Source: Phascolomyces articulosus
Taxonomy: Eukaryota > Mucoromycota > Mucoromycetes > Mucorales > Lichtheimiaceae
Assembly: GCA_025677815.1 (NCBI GenBank)
Contig: JAIXMP010000002.1
Coordinates: 310,001-374,000 of the forward strand
Direction: 5' to 3'
Length of the DNA stretch: 64,000 bases
Below the pieces are notes generated by a model, which was given only the letters and a program-made list of their open reading frames with translations, was not told where the DNA came from and ran no database searches. A program made the position numbers and the translations under genes. Below, one piece after another: positions 50,181-61,679 of the stretch; positions within the stretch are counted from its first letter, which is position 1, and every line of letters starts with the position of its first letter.

Positions 50181-51492
50181 ATGCTTGATCCCACATTACC
50201 TGATCCATCGGTTACTTCTACTACAACGACAAAGACAGTAACTAAGAAAGGAAATCAACAAGGAGGTACCGGCATTCCGGATTTTGTCAAGAAATTGTTT
50301 TGGTAAATGTCCCAATGAATCTCGTTTCATTAGTGTGTGTGTGTGTGTGTGTGTATGTTGAGTATTATGGTGTGTTCCATGGCAAAAACCCTGTTGCCTA
50401 GGCCAACAAATAAAAAGAACCTTATCAAAATAAGGGGAAAATATTAGAGAGAGAGAGAGTGGAGTTCAATAATAAAATAATCACATCACAACTTTTAACT
50501 TATGCAAATACTTTAAAAAGCATGCTGGAAGAATGTATTTATCCACATATATTTTCATGGAGTACCAAAGGAGATACTTTTGTAGTCAAAGATCCAAGTG
50601 AATTTGCCAAAGTTATCTTACCAAGTCATTTCAAACATTCCAACTTTTCAAGTTTTGTTCGTCAACTGAATAAGTATGATTTTCATAAAGTTCGAAATCC
50701 AGATGATCGACGTCGACGTGTTTATGGTGATCAGGTAATCATTCATCCATCTCCTCTATTTTATTCTATTGGATATATCATTCATTCTCATCATCGTTTA
50801 ATTATAATTCAATAATAATAATAATAAAAAGGCTTGGGAATTCCAACATCCAAATTTCAAGTATAACCGAAAAGATCTCCTAGAGGGTATCAAGGTAAAG
50901 TAGTCTAGAACAATTTTAATTTATTATCTATTTTTTTTATCTATCATAGAGAAATCCTCATTTTATTCATGTCTAAAAAAACTTTTTTTTTTTTGGGTGG
51001 TGTATGAACCAACCAAACCATTGCAATTTTTTCCTTTTTCTTTATATTTTCCTCCCTTTTTTTAAAAAATAAATTCAATTTTTTTTAATGTTATATTTAT
51101 AAATATAGAGAAAAGCAACAGGGAAAGCAGCAGCGGCAGCACGCGCGGCAAGTAATAACATCAATCATACAGATGGAGGATCCAACCTTGGTTCTTCTGA
51201 GAATCATCCTTCACAACATTCTTTACCCTCCTCCACCCTATCACCCTCTTCATGTACAAAAAATGAACTCAAGGCCATGACCCTTCAATTACAAGAACAA
51301 ATTCAAAAATTACAATCAAGTCAATCAAAAATGAATGCTCATATACAACAATGCGATACGAAATATAATTCCATCATTGAAGCAGTGGATACTTTTCGAA
51401 ATAATATGAATGCTCAAGAAACTTTAATGCGTGATATTATGCAACATTTGATGGCGCCAATGACTACTACAACTTCTTCTAATACCGATACC

Positions 51493-51523
<31 letters not shown>

Positions 51524-53120
51524 CGAATACATCCTCTTCCTCCTCTACTAGTAATAATTCAGGTAATGTAGATGACATCATATGAAATGAATTGTGGATA
51601 GATAAACTCACATCATTCAATTTTATTTTACTGTTTTATGCAATTGAAAACAGACAATAATAGTGAAAGTGCTACTCCTCCACCTCCAGTTCCTGATATG
51701 CAAAAATTGTTACAAACCTATAATGAAGTGTCACAAGCAAATACCGATCAAATGAACCGGATATCAAAACTTGTTGAACACGTGCAACATAGTGATGTTG
51801 CAGCGGCTGCTGCCGCCGCGGCCGCCATGGCTGCAACTACTACTGTTACTACAGCAGCATTAACAGCAGTTGCTTCAAGTACAGCTGCTTCTGTTGCTGC
51901 TGTTTCTTCAGCATCTATTCCAACCATGGGACCACCAGCACCTTATAGTTTCTCTATACATCATAACCATACATCCAATCATCCACATCATCACACTCAT
52001 GCTTCTTATATGCCACCATACCTTACAACCACTACCACCATGACAGCAACCCCCATCTCTACCACTGCCCCAATAACAACATCTATTCCACCTTCCATGC
52101 CACTAAAAATCACCATGGCATCCCCTTCTTTACGAAGGAAATCTAATATTCCTGGTTGGTCGATACCCCCTCGTGTATTATTGGTCGATGATGATTTAAT
52201 CTTTCGTCGTCTTTCTACCAAATTACTACAAGTCGCAGGATGTACGATCGATGTAGCTGCCGATGGATTGGAAGCCATTACTAAGCTCGGATCAGGTTCT
52301 TATGACATTGTCTTGATGGTAAATATTAGTATTTCATAGAACAAAAAAGAAGGGGGGGAAAGGGAATGAAAAGAAACCACGTTTTTTTTTCATCCATGTC
52401 ATTCATTTCAGTATATTAAATTAAATGAAACTATAGGACATCATGATGCCAAAATTGGATGGTATTTCAGCAACACGAAATATTCGACAATATGATACAT
52501 GGACACCTATTATTTCAATGACCTCCAATACCACTGATCGTGATGTACAAGAATATATCTTGAGTGGCATGACCGATGTATTACCTAAACCTTTAAATCA
52601 ATTGAATTTGCGTAAATTATTGGAACGATATTGTGCTCATTTAAAAGCGGTTCGACAAGGATATTATGGTAATGCAGCTGCCATGGAAGGAATAAATACC
52701 ACACCACAAATTACAGATGTGGTCGATGACACGACCCATAGTACACATCAAGCTCATCCTCCACATCATTCTCTTACCCATGCCCATCCAAAAGGAAAAC
52801 AACCCATGATTGCTACTCCTCCTGTAATAATATCCACTTCCTCTTTTCTTGATTCTATGCAAACTGATACAATTCAACCTTTGGATCCACAAGAACTTTC
52901 AGTATCTCAACCTCAACAACAACATCATCATCTTACACATCAGCATCACCCTCATCATCATCAACATCAACAACAACAACAAGGTAATACAAATCATCGA
53001 TGGCAAGTCTTTGTAAATAATTCACACTTTATTCCTCCAGCAACAACACTGCCAGAAGATGAAGAAGCAGCGCGTGTTTGGAAAAAACCTAAATTAGCAT
53101 CCACTTTGAATGATGAGTAA
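50181..53120 (+). CDS. SKN7: Skn7-like HSF-domain response-regulator transcription factor
   Basis: Six exons (50181-50302, 50521-50734, 50832-50894, 51109-51562, 51654-52318, 52437-53120) give 733 residues. An HSF-type DNA-binding domain occupies about residues 33-130: [55 protein letters not shown] coiled coil (about 185-245) and Ala-, Ser- and His-rich linkers follow. The receiver domain is [19 protein letters not shown], with the phospho-acceptor D507 in [11 protein letters not shown] in SMTSN and K in LPKPL. This is the standard Skn7/Prr1 layout: the end of a His-Asp phosphorelay that controls oxidative, osmotic and cell-wall stress genes in the nucleus. The last intron ends exactly at the codon of the phospho-acceptor Asp, so missed splicing would remove the switch. 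The start is the first ATG upstream of the HSF domain. Confidence 0.95.
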
Positions 53121-53609
53121 AAAGATAAGAAAAAAAACCACCTAAAAAAATACATTTTCTTTAATATTATTATTTGTTCTTTTGTTATTTCCTTCCTTGT
53201 TATGTGTGTATATATAAATATATATTAATAATAATAATAACATTATGATGAAGATCCTGTTATTTTTATTCTCTCATATAAATACATGGTTGGTTTTGCA
53301 ACGATGTTGGGTGGGCTGTCTTTAGGTGTTATTTGACTATTATGAAAAAAAATTCCTTCTTTGAAATTAATAATGAGTCTCCTCTACTTTCCTTTTTTTT
53401 ACCACAGCTGCAACTCAAATCTTTTTTGGCTGAGGCAATCCTCGACTCGCTTTTTCTTTTTTTGTTTCTTTCCCTTTTTCTTCCATTTACCTTAACTTTC
53501 TTTTCACACATTTATAATAAATCAAATTTCTCTCTCTCTCTTTCTCTTTCTCCCACATTGAGATATTCCAAAAAAGAGTTTATTATTATTATTTGAACAT
53601 TTATATCGG
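53121..53609. other. Spacer with C/T-rich promoter of the MADS gene
   Basis: The region contains an ATA/TAA-rich 3' end for the Skn7-like gene and a pyrimidine-rich tract (about 53440-53580) just before the MADS ATG. No gene is seen. Confidence 0.5.
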
Positions 53610-54516
53610 ATGGCTAATACCAATACAAATCTAATGATCGCGCCATTATCATCGTCAGGTACTTATTCTTTTCTCTTATATTTTCTATCTATTTTATTAT
53701 ACAGGACACACTTTTATTTTCTGTACTTTTTTTTCCATTATTAAACTTTGTTTTAATCTCTAATGTTTGAAATATATATTTACAGGAGGAGGTCCACCAC
53801 AACCACAACAACAACAAGGACAACCTCCACAACAACAAGCACCACCAGGTGCTATTGTATTTGACGATGGTCAAGGCGATGATGAAGACGAAGAATCAAG
53901 GCAATCACCTACGCAACCAAGTAAGAATAAACATGCCGGTCGACGCAAGATTAAAATTGAATACATTACAGACAAGACACGTCGACATATTACTTTTTCA
54001 AAACGTAAAGCTGGTATTATGAAGAAGGTATCTATCTTTACTTTTTTTTGGGATATTTCTTCTTTTCTCTTGTTCTCTTTTTCTTATGTTCAACAAACAA
54101 CAAAGAACCCCCCCCCTTTTCTTCCCCAAACTTATTACTCCTCCCCTTATTTATCTAATAATAATAATGATGATGGTGTTGTTTTGGAAAATGTTGGATG
54201 ATATATATAGGCGTATGAATTGAGTACATTGACTGGCACCCAAGTATTATTACTTGTTGTCTCTGAAACGGGTCTTGTGTATACCTTTACGACGCCCAAG
54301 TTACAACCCTTGGTCACAAAACCTGAAGGAAAGAATTTGATCCAAGCTTGTTTGAACGCTCAAGATTCACCAGTGGAACAGCAATCATCTCCTTATGTAT
54401 GTAATATTTCATTATTATCCATGGTGAATCATTTTGTCTATTTCTCTAATCATCATCTCCTTGGACTTGTTTATTATCTCTCTCCTCTCCTTCAATTTTT
54501 ATCGTAGGGTAACTAA
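53610..54516 (+). CDS. MCM1/SRF-type MADS-box transcription factor
   Basis: Four exons (53610-53658, 53786-54027, 54211-54396, 54508-54516) give 161 residues. The N-terminus is Pro/Gln-rich, followed by an acidic stretch (DDGQGDDEDEE). The MADS box runs from GRRKIKIEYITDKTRRHITF through SKRKAGIMKKAYELSTLTGT to QVLLLVVSETGLVYTFTTPK. The IKIEYI, TRRHITFSKRK and YTFTTPKLQP residues place it in the SRF/MCM1 group rather than the MEF2 group. It would bind CArG boxes as a dimer with co-factors. The last exon adds only GN and the stop; without that intron the frame runs on to 54507 with non-conserved residues. The protein is compact and has almost no C-terminal domain after the SAM extension. Confidence 0.92.
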
Positions 54517-55579
54517 AATCATGAGGAAATCTTGGAAAACAAAAAATGGTTGTTCTGTATAGATGGGATCTTCGTCAGGCAAAATATTACCACCGTTGAT
54601 ATATATATATATATATATAATATTTTTTTCTATTTTGTGTATGATTACAATTTATGAGACATATAGTACAAACAACAAGTAACAAATTATCAATTATCAG
54701 TATACAACAACACACGGCCTATACATAACATACACCACACACCCGCATTTCTTTTTTTTTTCATGATAACGGCTAAATCAACCAAACCAAACAAAAAAAA
54801 ACTATATTATTATTATATATACAACGCGAAAAAACGTCTATCTCATCAAAGCAGCAAAAACAAAAAAAAAACCATCCAACAACAACAAAACATGTTTTAT
54901 TTTCTTTTTTTAACTTCTTTTCGCGGCGCGTAACGAATATTTTTTTCATTCCAAAGCATTCTTCTTTTTATATATTATATATACCTTTTTTTTACCAATG
55001 GCTCTTTCTTTTTTTATTGTTATATTTTTTTTTTGTTTGCAGAGTGATTATAGTTTGAATGTCAAATATTATACATATAACTATATATATATATATATAT
55101 ATATAACTATATAAACACACACACATCCATATATATTCATATGCATTTCCATATTATTACATTAGACTGCTATTTTTTTTTGGGTTGGGTAATATATATA
55201 TAGGAATAGAATATAGTTAGGATTGTGTTTATAAATTGGGTGTGGGGAAAATGAAAAAATAGAAAAGGGGTTATCATGTGACAAGATCATGTTTTATTAT
55301 AGATCTTTAGAAGATCCAAGCTTCTTTTTCCTTTGTCACCTTTTATTCCATTGTAGTAATAAAGTATTTTGCGTTTGAAAATGTACCTTTTTGGGGGACT
55401 TGATATACTTTTTAGAAAAGTGTTATAATTTTTGCTAAGCAACTTTGAACAACTTCCTTCTCCAACATACTTTTTGTCGGCTCAACGAACTTTTTAGAAA
55501 TTAAATGAACATCGACTCAGCTATAAATATAAATGCTGAAATAAAATATACAAATATATTTTATCAAAAAAATGACTCT
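54517..55579. other. Intergenic region, AT-repeat rich
   Basis: It holds several AT dinucleotide tracts (about 54598-54618, 55083-55105) and no supported gene. Confidence 0.5.
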
Positions 55580-55910
55580 GGGTGACGATTCCATTCTCAA
55601 CAAACTTGGCAATGACGGCCCTTGGAGACTTCTTGAATGCACAACGTCAAGTTTTCATTGCTCTTCAAAAAGTGCTTTTCGAACACATGCTTTAATTTTT
55701 TGTCCAACACTCTTCTATAGAATTCATGAAAGGATGAAATAGGGAAGTAAAAACAAGCGTATATGACCACGGCTCCTGATGGCATCAATGACTAACTTGA
55801 TTCTGCAAATGGATGCATTGTCCATGACGATAAATACGTTATGTATTTTAAGCTTTTCTAACGTTGCCCCTATCTTCTCTACAAACAATAGAAAGTTGTA
55901 TTTGTACCAT
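55580..55910 (-). pseudogene. Remnant of a Tc1/mariner-type DDE transposase
   Basis: Read on the minus strand, the sequence encodes NFLLFVEKIGATLEKLKIHN, then VFIVMDNASICRIKLVIDAI and RSRGHIRLFLLPYFILS. That is the central Asp (MDNAS) and the LLPY-x-P-x-LNPIE region of DDE endonucleases of the Tc1 class, followed by the basic tail. The Pro-rich LPPYSPELNPIE motif is degraded (LLPYFILS then a stop), so the catalytic Glu/Asp is lost. The N-terminal half is absent. It is a dead 3' fragment with no inverted repeats found nearby. Confidence 0.8.
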
Positions 55911-57129
55911 GAGGAACGTCATTATCCTTACTAATATTAAAAAGGCCGATGATGTAGTAATTAAATATAACTGTTATCATAATCAATAATATTAGCAGAA
56001 ATAAAAAATAAATTTCCATATAAATGATAACTATTCTCCAACAATATTAACTTATGGCATCATTGTGAATGTATATATTATATATGTTACTACTAGAGAG
56101 TAATATACAATGATATAAAAAAGTTTCTGAATGTACTATTCATCATCTTCCTCTGTTTCTACAAATGAGAGTTTAAAGATTTGAAACAAATGTACATTTA
56201 CATGGTCTTGTTTATAGCTAGTTACAGAAACAAATACGATTCTTGGTAAATGAACAAGCTTCTGTGAACGCGAGATTTATGTATCTAATGTATCTAATGT
56301 ACACTCATAATATAATAGACTCTTGTCAATATTTGATCGTCATATCACAACCTCCCAATTATATATATTACATTGATAAACACTACAATACTCCAACGCA
56401 TTCAATAAAAAATATCCAGCATCTTATCCACTCGATTTTAGAACATAAGAATGACAATAAGGACCCCTCAAACAACTTGTCGAATAACTTATTGATGAAG
56501 AAAAGTGCCATGTAGCTTGATAGTAACATGCTGGTGGCCTGTTTCTGTATTAAAAAAAAGAATATTCTGTGAGTCATTTTCTAATGACTGTAAGACATAT
56601 AACCGTATAACAACGAATCCACAAACATTTCAACAAGATAATACCATTTTCCCTCCTACTATGTCGTTGTTCTCCTTGCCATTGACTAACTTAGGCTGTA
56701 AACCTACGCCTCTACACAACCTATTTTATAATATTAGAAAAACGTTCATTAAAAATGCATCGTTACCTAGTTGTAAAGTTGCTTGGAGTTGAACACTTCA
56801 AAAATTGCAATTGCCCATTATCGCCATATGAATAGATTTATAAGAAAAATAACGCAACGTACGCTGAGGGACTAGTAAAGACAACCCGATACAAGTTATT
56901 CCACGTACATCACTCGGGCCGGGTAGCTACCCTTATAAACCCTCATATTAAATACACAGAAAGAAGAAATACACCAAAAGTTTTCTTGTGTTTAACGAAT
57001 ATTTATTCAACACCATTGGCTACGTCACAATTTATTACATATAATTATATTTTATTGTAACCCAGCAACGGTTACCTAAACACCCAATGTTCAGTGCGAA
57101 GCATAACAACTTAAACTTCCTTCCACTAA
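55911..57129. other. Accessory intergenic region, no clear gene
   Basis: AT-rich with chance frames at 56243-56515 and 56505-56792 that have no family features. Inverted bases around 56930-56955 (GGGCCGGGTAGCTACCC-like) form a short palindrome, possibly a hairpin. Part of this stretch may be eroded transposon. Confidence 0.4.
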
Positions 57130-59261
57130 ATGTCAGATTCCGCAGCCACAGCACCTCCAAGCGATAATGAAGAATTCACAAAGCGTACGAATATATAGTG
57201 TATGAACTAGAATTTGTTAAAAGGGATTGATAACCCAGAATTAACCATATTATAAATTATTTAGTGATCAAGGGATACATTGAAAATGAAGAAGGAATCC
57301 CAAGTCTTGCCGGTTTATATAACCATGACAAAAAAGAATTTATTGATAAGTCGAACGCAAACGCAGTTGTACAAACGTGGAACCATCGATTCAAAACTAC
57401 AATTCGTAGTTTACAGTTAGAAGTACATAAAATACTTTATTATGCTGTGAAATACAAGTGTTCACCAACACACATGATATCTAACATTGCTATATCATAC
57501 ATGTATAGAAATTTTCGAGGAAGCAACCCAATTGGAATGAAATTTTTCAATATGTTCTTACAGTATTGTATCTAACTATCTACGCTATGTATATCGTATA
57601 ACATTGAGTCTTTGGTATTTCAACTTTTTTTTGTAGAAGCAAAATGGAGAGGAGCCAGATTTCCAATCTGCAAACGCAGAAAATAGTGGAACCTCGCCCA
57701 CAACAACAAATAATATAGAGTCATTATCAGCAACACCGTCAACTACAGACAAGAGATCCCTTTGCACAACTGAAAGCTCGAAGACGGATTCATGTCCTTT
57801 GAGTGCTGAAAATAGAGAACAGTACCGAAAAAATTTTGAAGGTATGAAAAACGAAGACAAATGGCCATTACGAAAGAACGATGACGGAAGTGATATCTAC
57901 CTCGAAGATATTATGTATGAATTTGGAGCTGAATGTGAATTCGAACAGTGAGTTATTTATGGATATACACATGTATATTTACTATGACTAACTTTCATAT
58001 CATTGTGTTTGTAGTCTTGTTCATTCTTTTATTCTCGATCCAACAGATTCATGTTGGAAAGATCGATTGACAGAGGAAGAATTAAAAAGAATTATTGATG
58101 CAACTGATCCAGGTCTTCCGGGAATTGGTGATGGCGTTCGATCCATTTTTAATCACTGTGAAAAGGCGCTTGCAAGTGTTGATAGTGAGATGTCAGAGAG
58201 AAGGAGCGACGATACTATTGACACCATTTGGAAAGCAGTGACTGAGTTGGGCTTTTTTAACCCTCGAACTCACTTTGACGAGGATTGGGTACAAAGAACA
58301 ATTCTCGATTTTCTTAACATGTATCGCAACGACACCTTAAAAGATATCATTGCAAATGGCAGTGAGATAGATTTTTTAGCTCGTTGTTGGGTGAACTTGG
58401 ACCGGTGCTACGAGAATATTGCTATCGCTGCTAGGTGGGTTTATTTTACCTTACTTTACTTTATTTTGCATTCTATATTTGGCCATACGTGTTCTTATTA
58501 ATGATTTAAAAAAGGGACCGAGCATGTGTTTCCACGCTGATTCGAGTAAACAACAATAGGGCAATAACTGGATTGAACTCGATTAAAGATAAGCAGTCGT
58601 CAGTCCGCCCCGATTTCTTGCTGATAAACAATAATCTTGATATTGCTGTTGGTGAATGTGGTAAAGAGGATGTTGGCGGTATCGGAAAAAAAGAGATAGT
58701 GGAAAAACATTTGCATACACCAAAGATTATGAAAGATATTCTTGTTAGAATATTAGCAAAGGGATGTGGCGCTAGTTCTCTTGCTCGAGCCATTAAAGTT
58801 ACAGCCATTAACGAAAACAGTAAGTTCTTATTTCTGCTTTGTAGCAATTGTCATCACTGAGGACTTACAAACGAAATATTTATTGATCGACATTTTAGAT
58901 ACCCGTTTGCAAGTATCTGTTCTTGACTCTCCAGGTGGATATGTTTGCCGATTGTTAAACACAAATAATTACGAAATACCAACAATCCCACATCTTATCC
59001 CAGCACAACTATTCCCAATAATGAAACTCATTTTGAAAACCAAGGTTCGTACTCTTGCCACATTCTTATAATTATTCACCATTATTAATTTCATGATCTT
59101 GCTAGATAATTGCTAAAGACGTTTTGAAAAAGGTGGAAGAGCAACAAAACTTGAAAAAAAACACTGAACCAGACGTTGTATGTTTAAATAAGAAGACAAC
59201 AACAATTGAGTTACCCCCATGTCTTAACGTTAACAACAAAAAACAAAAAACATCCAAGTAA
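57130..59261 (+). CDS. Unknown protein with GECGKED block, possible PD-(D/E)XK-like fold
   Basis: A seven-exon model (57130-57184, 57265-57567, 57659-57947, 58015-58434, 58515-58819, 58845-59044, 59106-59261) closes in frame to 575 residues. The junction between exons 2 and 3 (donor 57568, acceptor 57658) is the least sure; an acceptor at 57636 does not keep frame. The N-terminus is short and acidic; residues about 20-120 form a helical part (FKTTIRSLQLEVHKILYYAV, then a YMYRNFRGSN stretch). A Ser/Thr linker follows. The C-terminal half has EELKRIIDATDPGLPGIGDG, then SSVRPDFLLINNNLDIAVGE and CGKEDVGGIGKKEIVEKHL. P388-D389 with E403 and K406 resembles a PD-(D/E)XK nuclease core, though with E-x-x-K spacing. 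It ends in a Lys-rich tail. It sits among transposon remnants. I do not recognise a characterised homologue, and the function is unknown. Confidence 0.6.
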
Positions 59262-60379
59262 TATACATGCTCAAAAATTCGAAGATCTGTATATATATAT
59301 ATATAATATACCATCATAGTCATACGTAAATAGCATTCACAAACTAACACTGAAACATGACTGTTTCCATTAATATTATTTTTTTGTGACGAAGCACAAT
59401 CAAAAGTAAACTTTATTTAGTGAGCAGAATATGCATATACCATAACTAAACTTTTAATAAAGACTACCATGTCTTTCTTGAACAGGATAATTTTATGATT
59501 TTCTCATCGACCAATCAACCTACTCTCTCATAATTAATAAATAGTATCTTTCAATCCATAAAGCTATGTCAGTGTTCGTATAGCCGAAAAAAAAAACTAC
59601 CGAAGAAAAACCTACCTCTATTATTACATTTGTTGTATGGAGCTAGTTCCTTATTTATTTTTATCCCGTTCCTTTTCTTGATAATCATTCAAATCACTAC
59701 CAAGATATGTACTATTATTACTTCCTTAAATAACATTTCTGTCTGTAGACTTTTATTATACACCACTACAGTGGATCATGTTCTGTCAAAAGTACACTAT
59801 CGACTTTGTTTTTTATTTTATAATAAATTATGGCTAAAATGGTATCTTCAATTTGTTTATGCTTTTTGGAAGACAAAGTGTAAAATAATAAGCAAAATGT
59901 CTTCTATCATACCACGGTGACAGACTACTTTATTTTAGTAAATACATTGGAAAAGTGGATGTTTTATTATAATATGTGTGTAGGAGTAGAAAAAAATAAA
60001 AAGTATATTTCAGGTAAGCCCTTCTTTGAAAATATATATGACGGATCTTCGGTTATTTACTATCCAAACCAAATCGTCATTCTATTATGTACACACTCTT
60101 AACAGTCATTCCGAAACAAAGAAATACAACATACACTCAAGCCCACCAACCTCACACGAGAGTTTACTATACTACTTCATTTTTTACTCTAGCTGGTAAA
60201 ATATTTTAGTGATTGACCATGCTCATGATATAGTGTGGTTGTCGATAATTATAAATCATCAATATACAACGAATAGGATGGTAAAGGTAGCACTATTATT
60301 GGTACTAGTAACTCTATTATGATGATTATTATGCTATATTACTTCGAGGGCGATTCACCATTATTATTTGTCGTATGTA
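59262..60379. other. Accessory intergenic region
   Basis: AT-rich. The frames at 59630-59920 and 59917-60102 are composed of hydrophobic or aromatic chance codons and are not supported. Confidence 0.4.
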
Positions 60380-60646
60380 TTATTGCTGATCAACTGACGA
60401 ATAAACAGGCATCGATCCACTTGTGTTATTGAAAGATCCACCTCCGATACATACATCATCCATAGTAACACAACCATTATCTTGTTCTTTTACAGAAATC
60501 ATCATATGACCATATTGCATGTCATACGTAGAATACCTACGTATTTCACGTTTCAAATTAATTTTATAGTGCCCAATGTTTGTTCCAACATGGACATTTG
60601 TTCTTCGACCCATGAATTTTTTTTGTTCATAAAGGATGATATGCAC
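60380..60646 (-). CDS. Small hypothetical ORF, possible remnant
   Basis: An 88-residue minus-strand frame (GRRTNVHVGTNIGHYKINLK, then MISVKEQDNGCVTMDDVCIG) has an even amino-acid composition, unlike the low-complexity noise of the region. There is no upstream exon that I can place, and no recognised domain. It could be the 3' exon of a decayed gene. Confidence 0.25.
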   Translation of the reverse strand: MHIILYEQKKFMGRRTNVHVGTNIGHYKINLKREIRRYSTYDMQYGHMMISVKEQDNGCVTMDDVCIGGGSFNNTSGSMPVYSSVDQQ

Positions 60647-61219
60647 CTGCTGTTTCGATAATTTTTTTTTTCAATTCTTCGTCTGTTAAAGTCCTTTCCA
60701 GCATAAATATGTTGGATTGAGAATAAAAGAACGAGCATATTTAGCATTTATAATTAAATATCTACTGAGTTGATAAAGAGTATATTGGAGAAGTAAATTG
60801 TTCAGAGAGGCTGGCAAAAATTATATCTAAAAAGTATGGTACGTGAAATATTTTAATGAAAAGAGTGAGGGACCGGATTAATTTCTATATATAAAAATTA
60901 TAGACCCATTGCAATTGTTATACTGTACATAAACAGAATGGAATACGATAGCTTCCCCTTAATGGAAATATCAGAATTAACCAATTAATACCTATACAAC
61001 ACATGTCCTTTCTCTTCTCTCTATATCATCTCTTTTTTTAGCCACATCCATGTTCCTTTTAAAGCAAAAAAAAAAATCCAATAGATTGTATATTATGATG
61101 CGTTAAGGAGGAAGGATTTTTTTTCATTTTCATCATAACAAATAATAATAAAAGTGAGGATTTGAATACGTAATCACAAAAAGAACAACTTTAATTAATC
61201 AGGATATAAAGAAATTCTC

Positions 61220-61269
<50 letters not shown>

Positions 61270-61679
61270 ATCTACTTTATGAAATAGACAACAGTCTTAT
61301 AAAGTATATATTACAAAAGAGGGGAAGGTAAGTTTTTTTTTTGGGTTTGCACGTTTTTTGTAAAAAGAAAACATATACCAAAATATGTTTGTTCATCGAT
61401 CCTCCTTAAGTTCTTTTCCCTTTCTAGTTTTCATTGTTATGCTTGTTTTTTTCATCATTATTCTACTGGTAATGGATGTATTTTATTTCTAGTGGATAAA
61501 TGACTTACCCAATAATAATCGGATAAGAAAAGAAACGCATTAATTGAATGATGAAAAAAAAGTCTAAGTTTCAATCCATTGCCTATTTTGGAAGACAACA
61601 TATTTTTCAAAAACGCGTTCCTTTTTTTTTTATCAATCACTCATTTTTTTGAAATAATAAAATATATATACTGTTCATA
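60647..61679. other. Promoter region of the APC8 gene
   Basis: No gene is seen. It contains a long CT microsatellite and T-rich runs before the ATG at 61680. Confidence 0.5.
61225..61266 (+). repeat. (CT)n microsatellite
   Basis: A CT dinucleotide tract of about 20 units lies about 415 bases upstream of the APC8 start. It could contribute to promoter openness, and it is probably length-polymorphic. Confidence 0.95.

Noticed and set aside
56243..56792. Two overlapping ORFs in the accessory region
   Set aside because: Low information, no splice context and no recognisable family; probably chance frames in AT-rich DNA.
59630..60102. ORFs rich in Ile/Phe/Leu
   Set aside because: Composition matches translated AT-rich DNA, and no start context or downstream exons were found.
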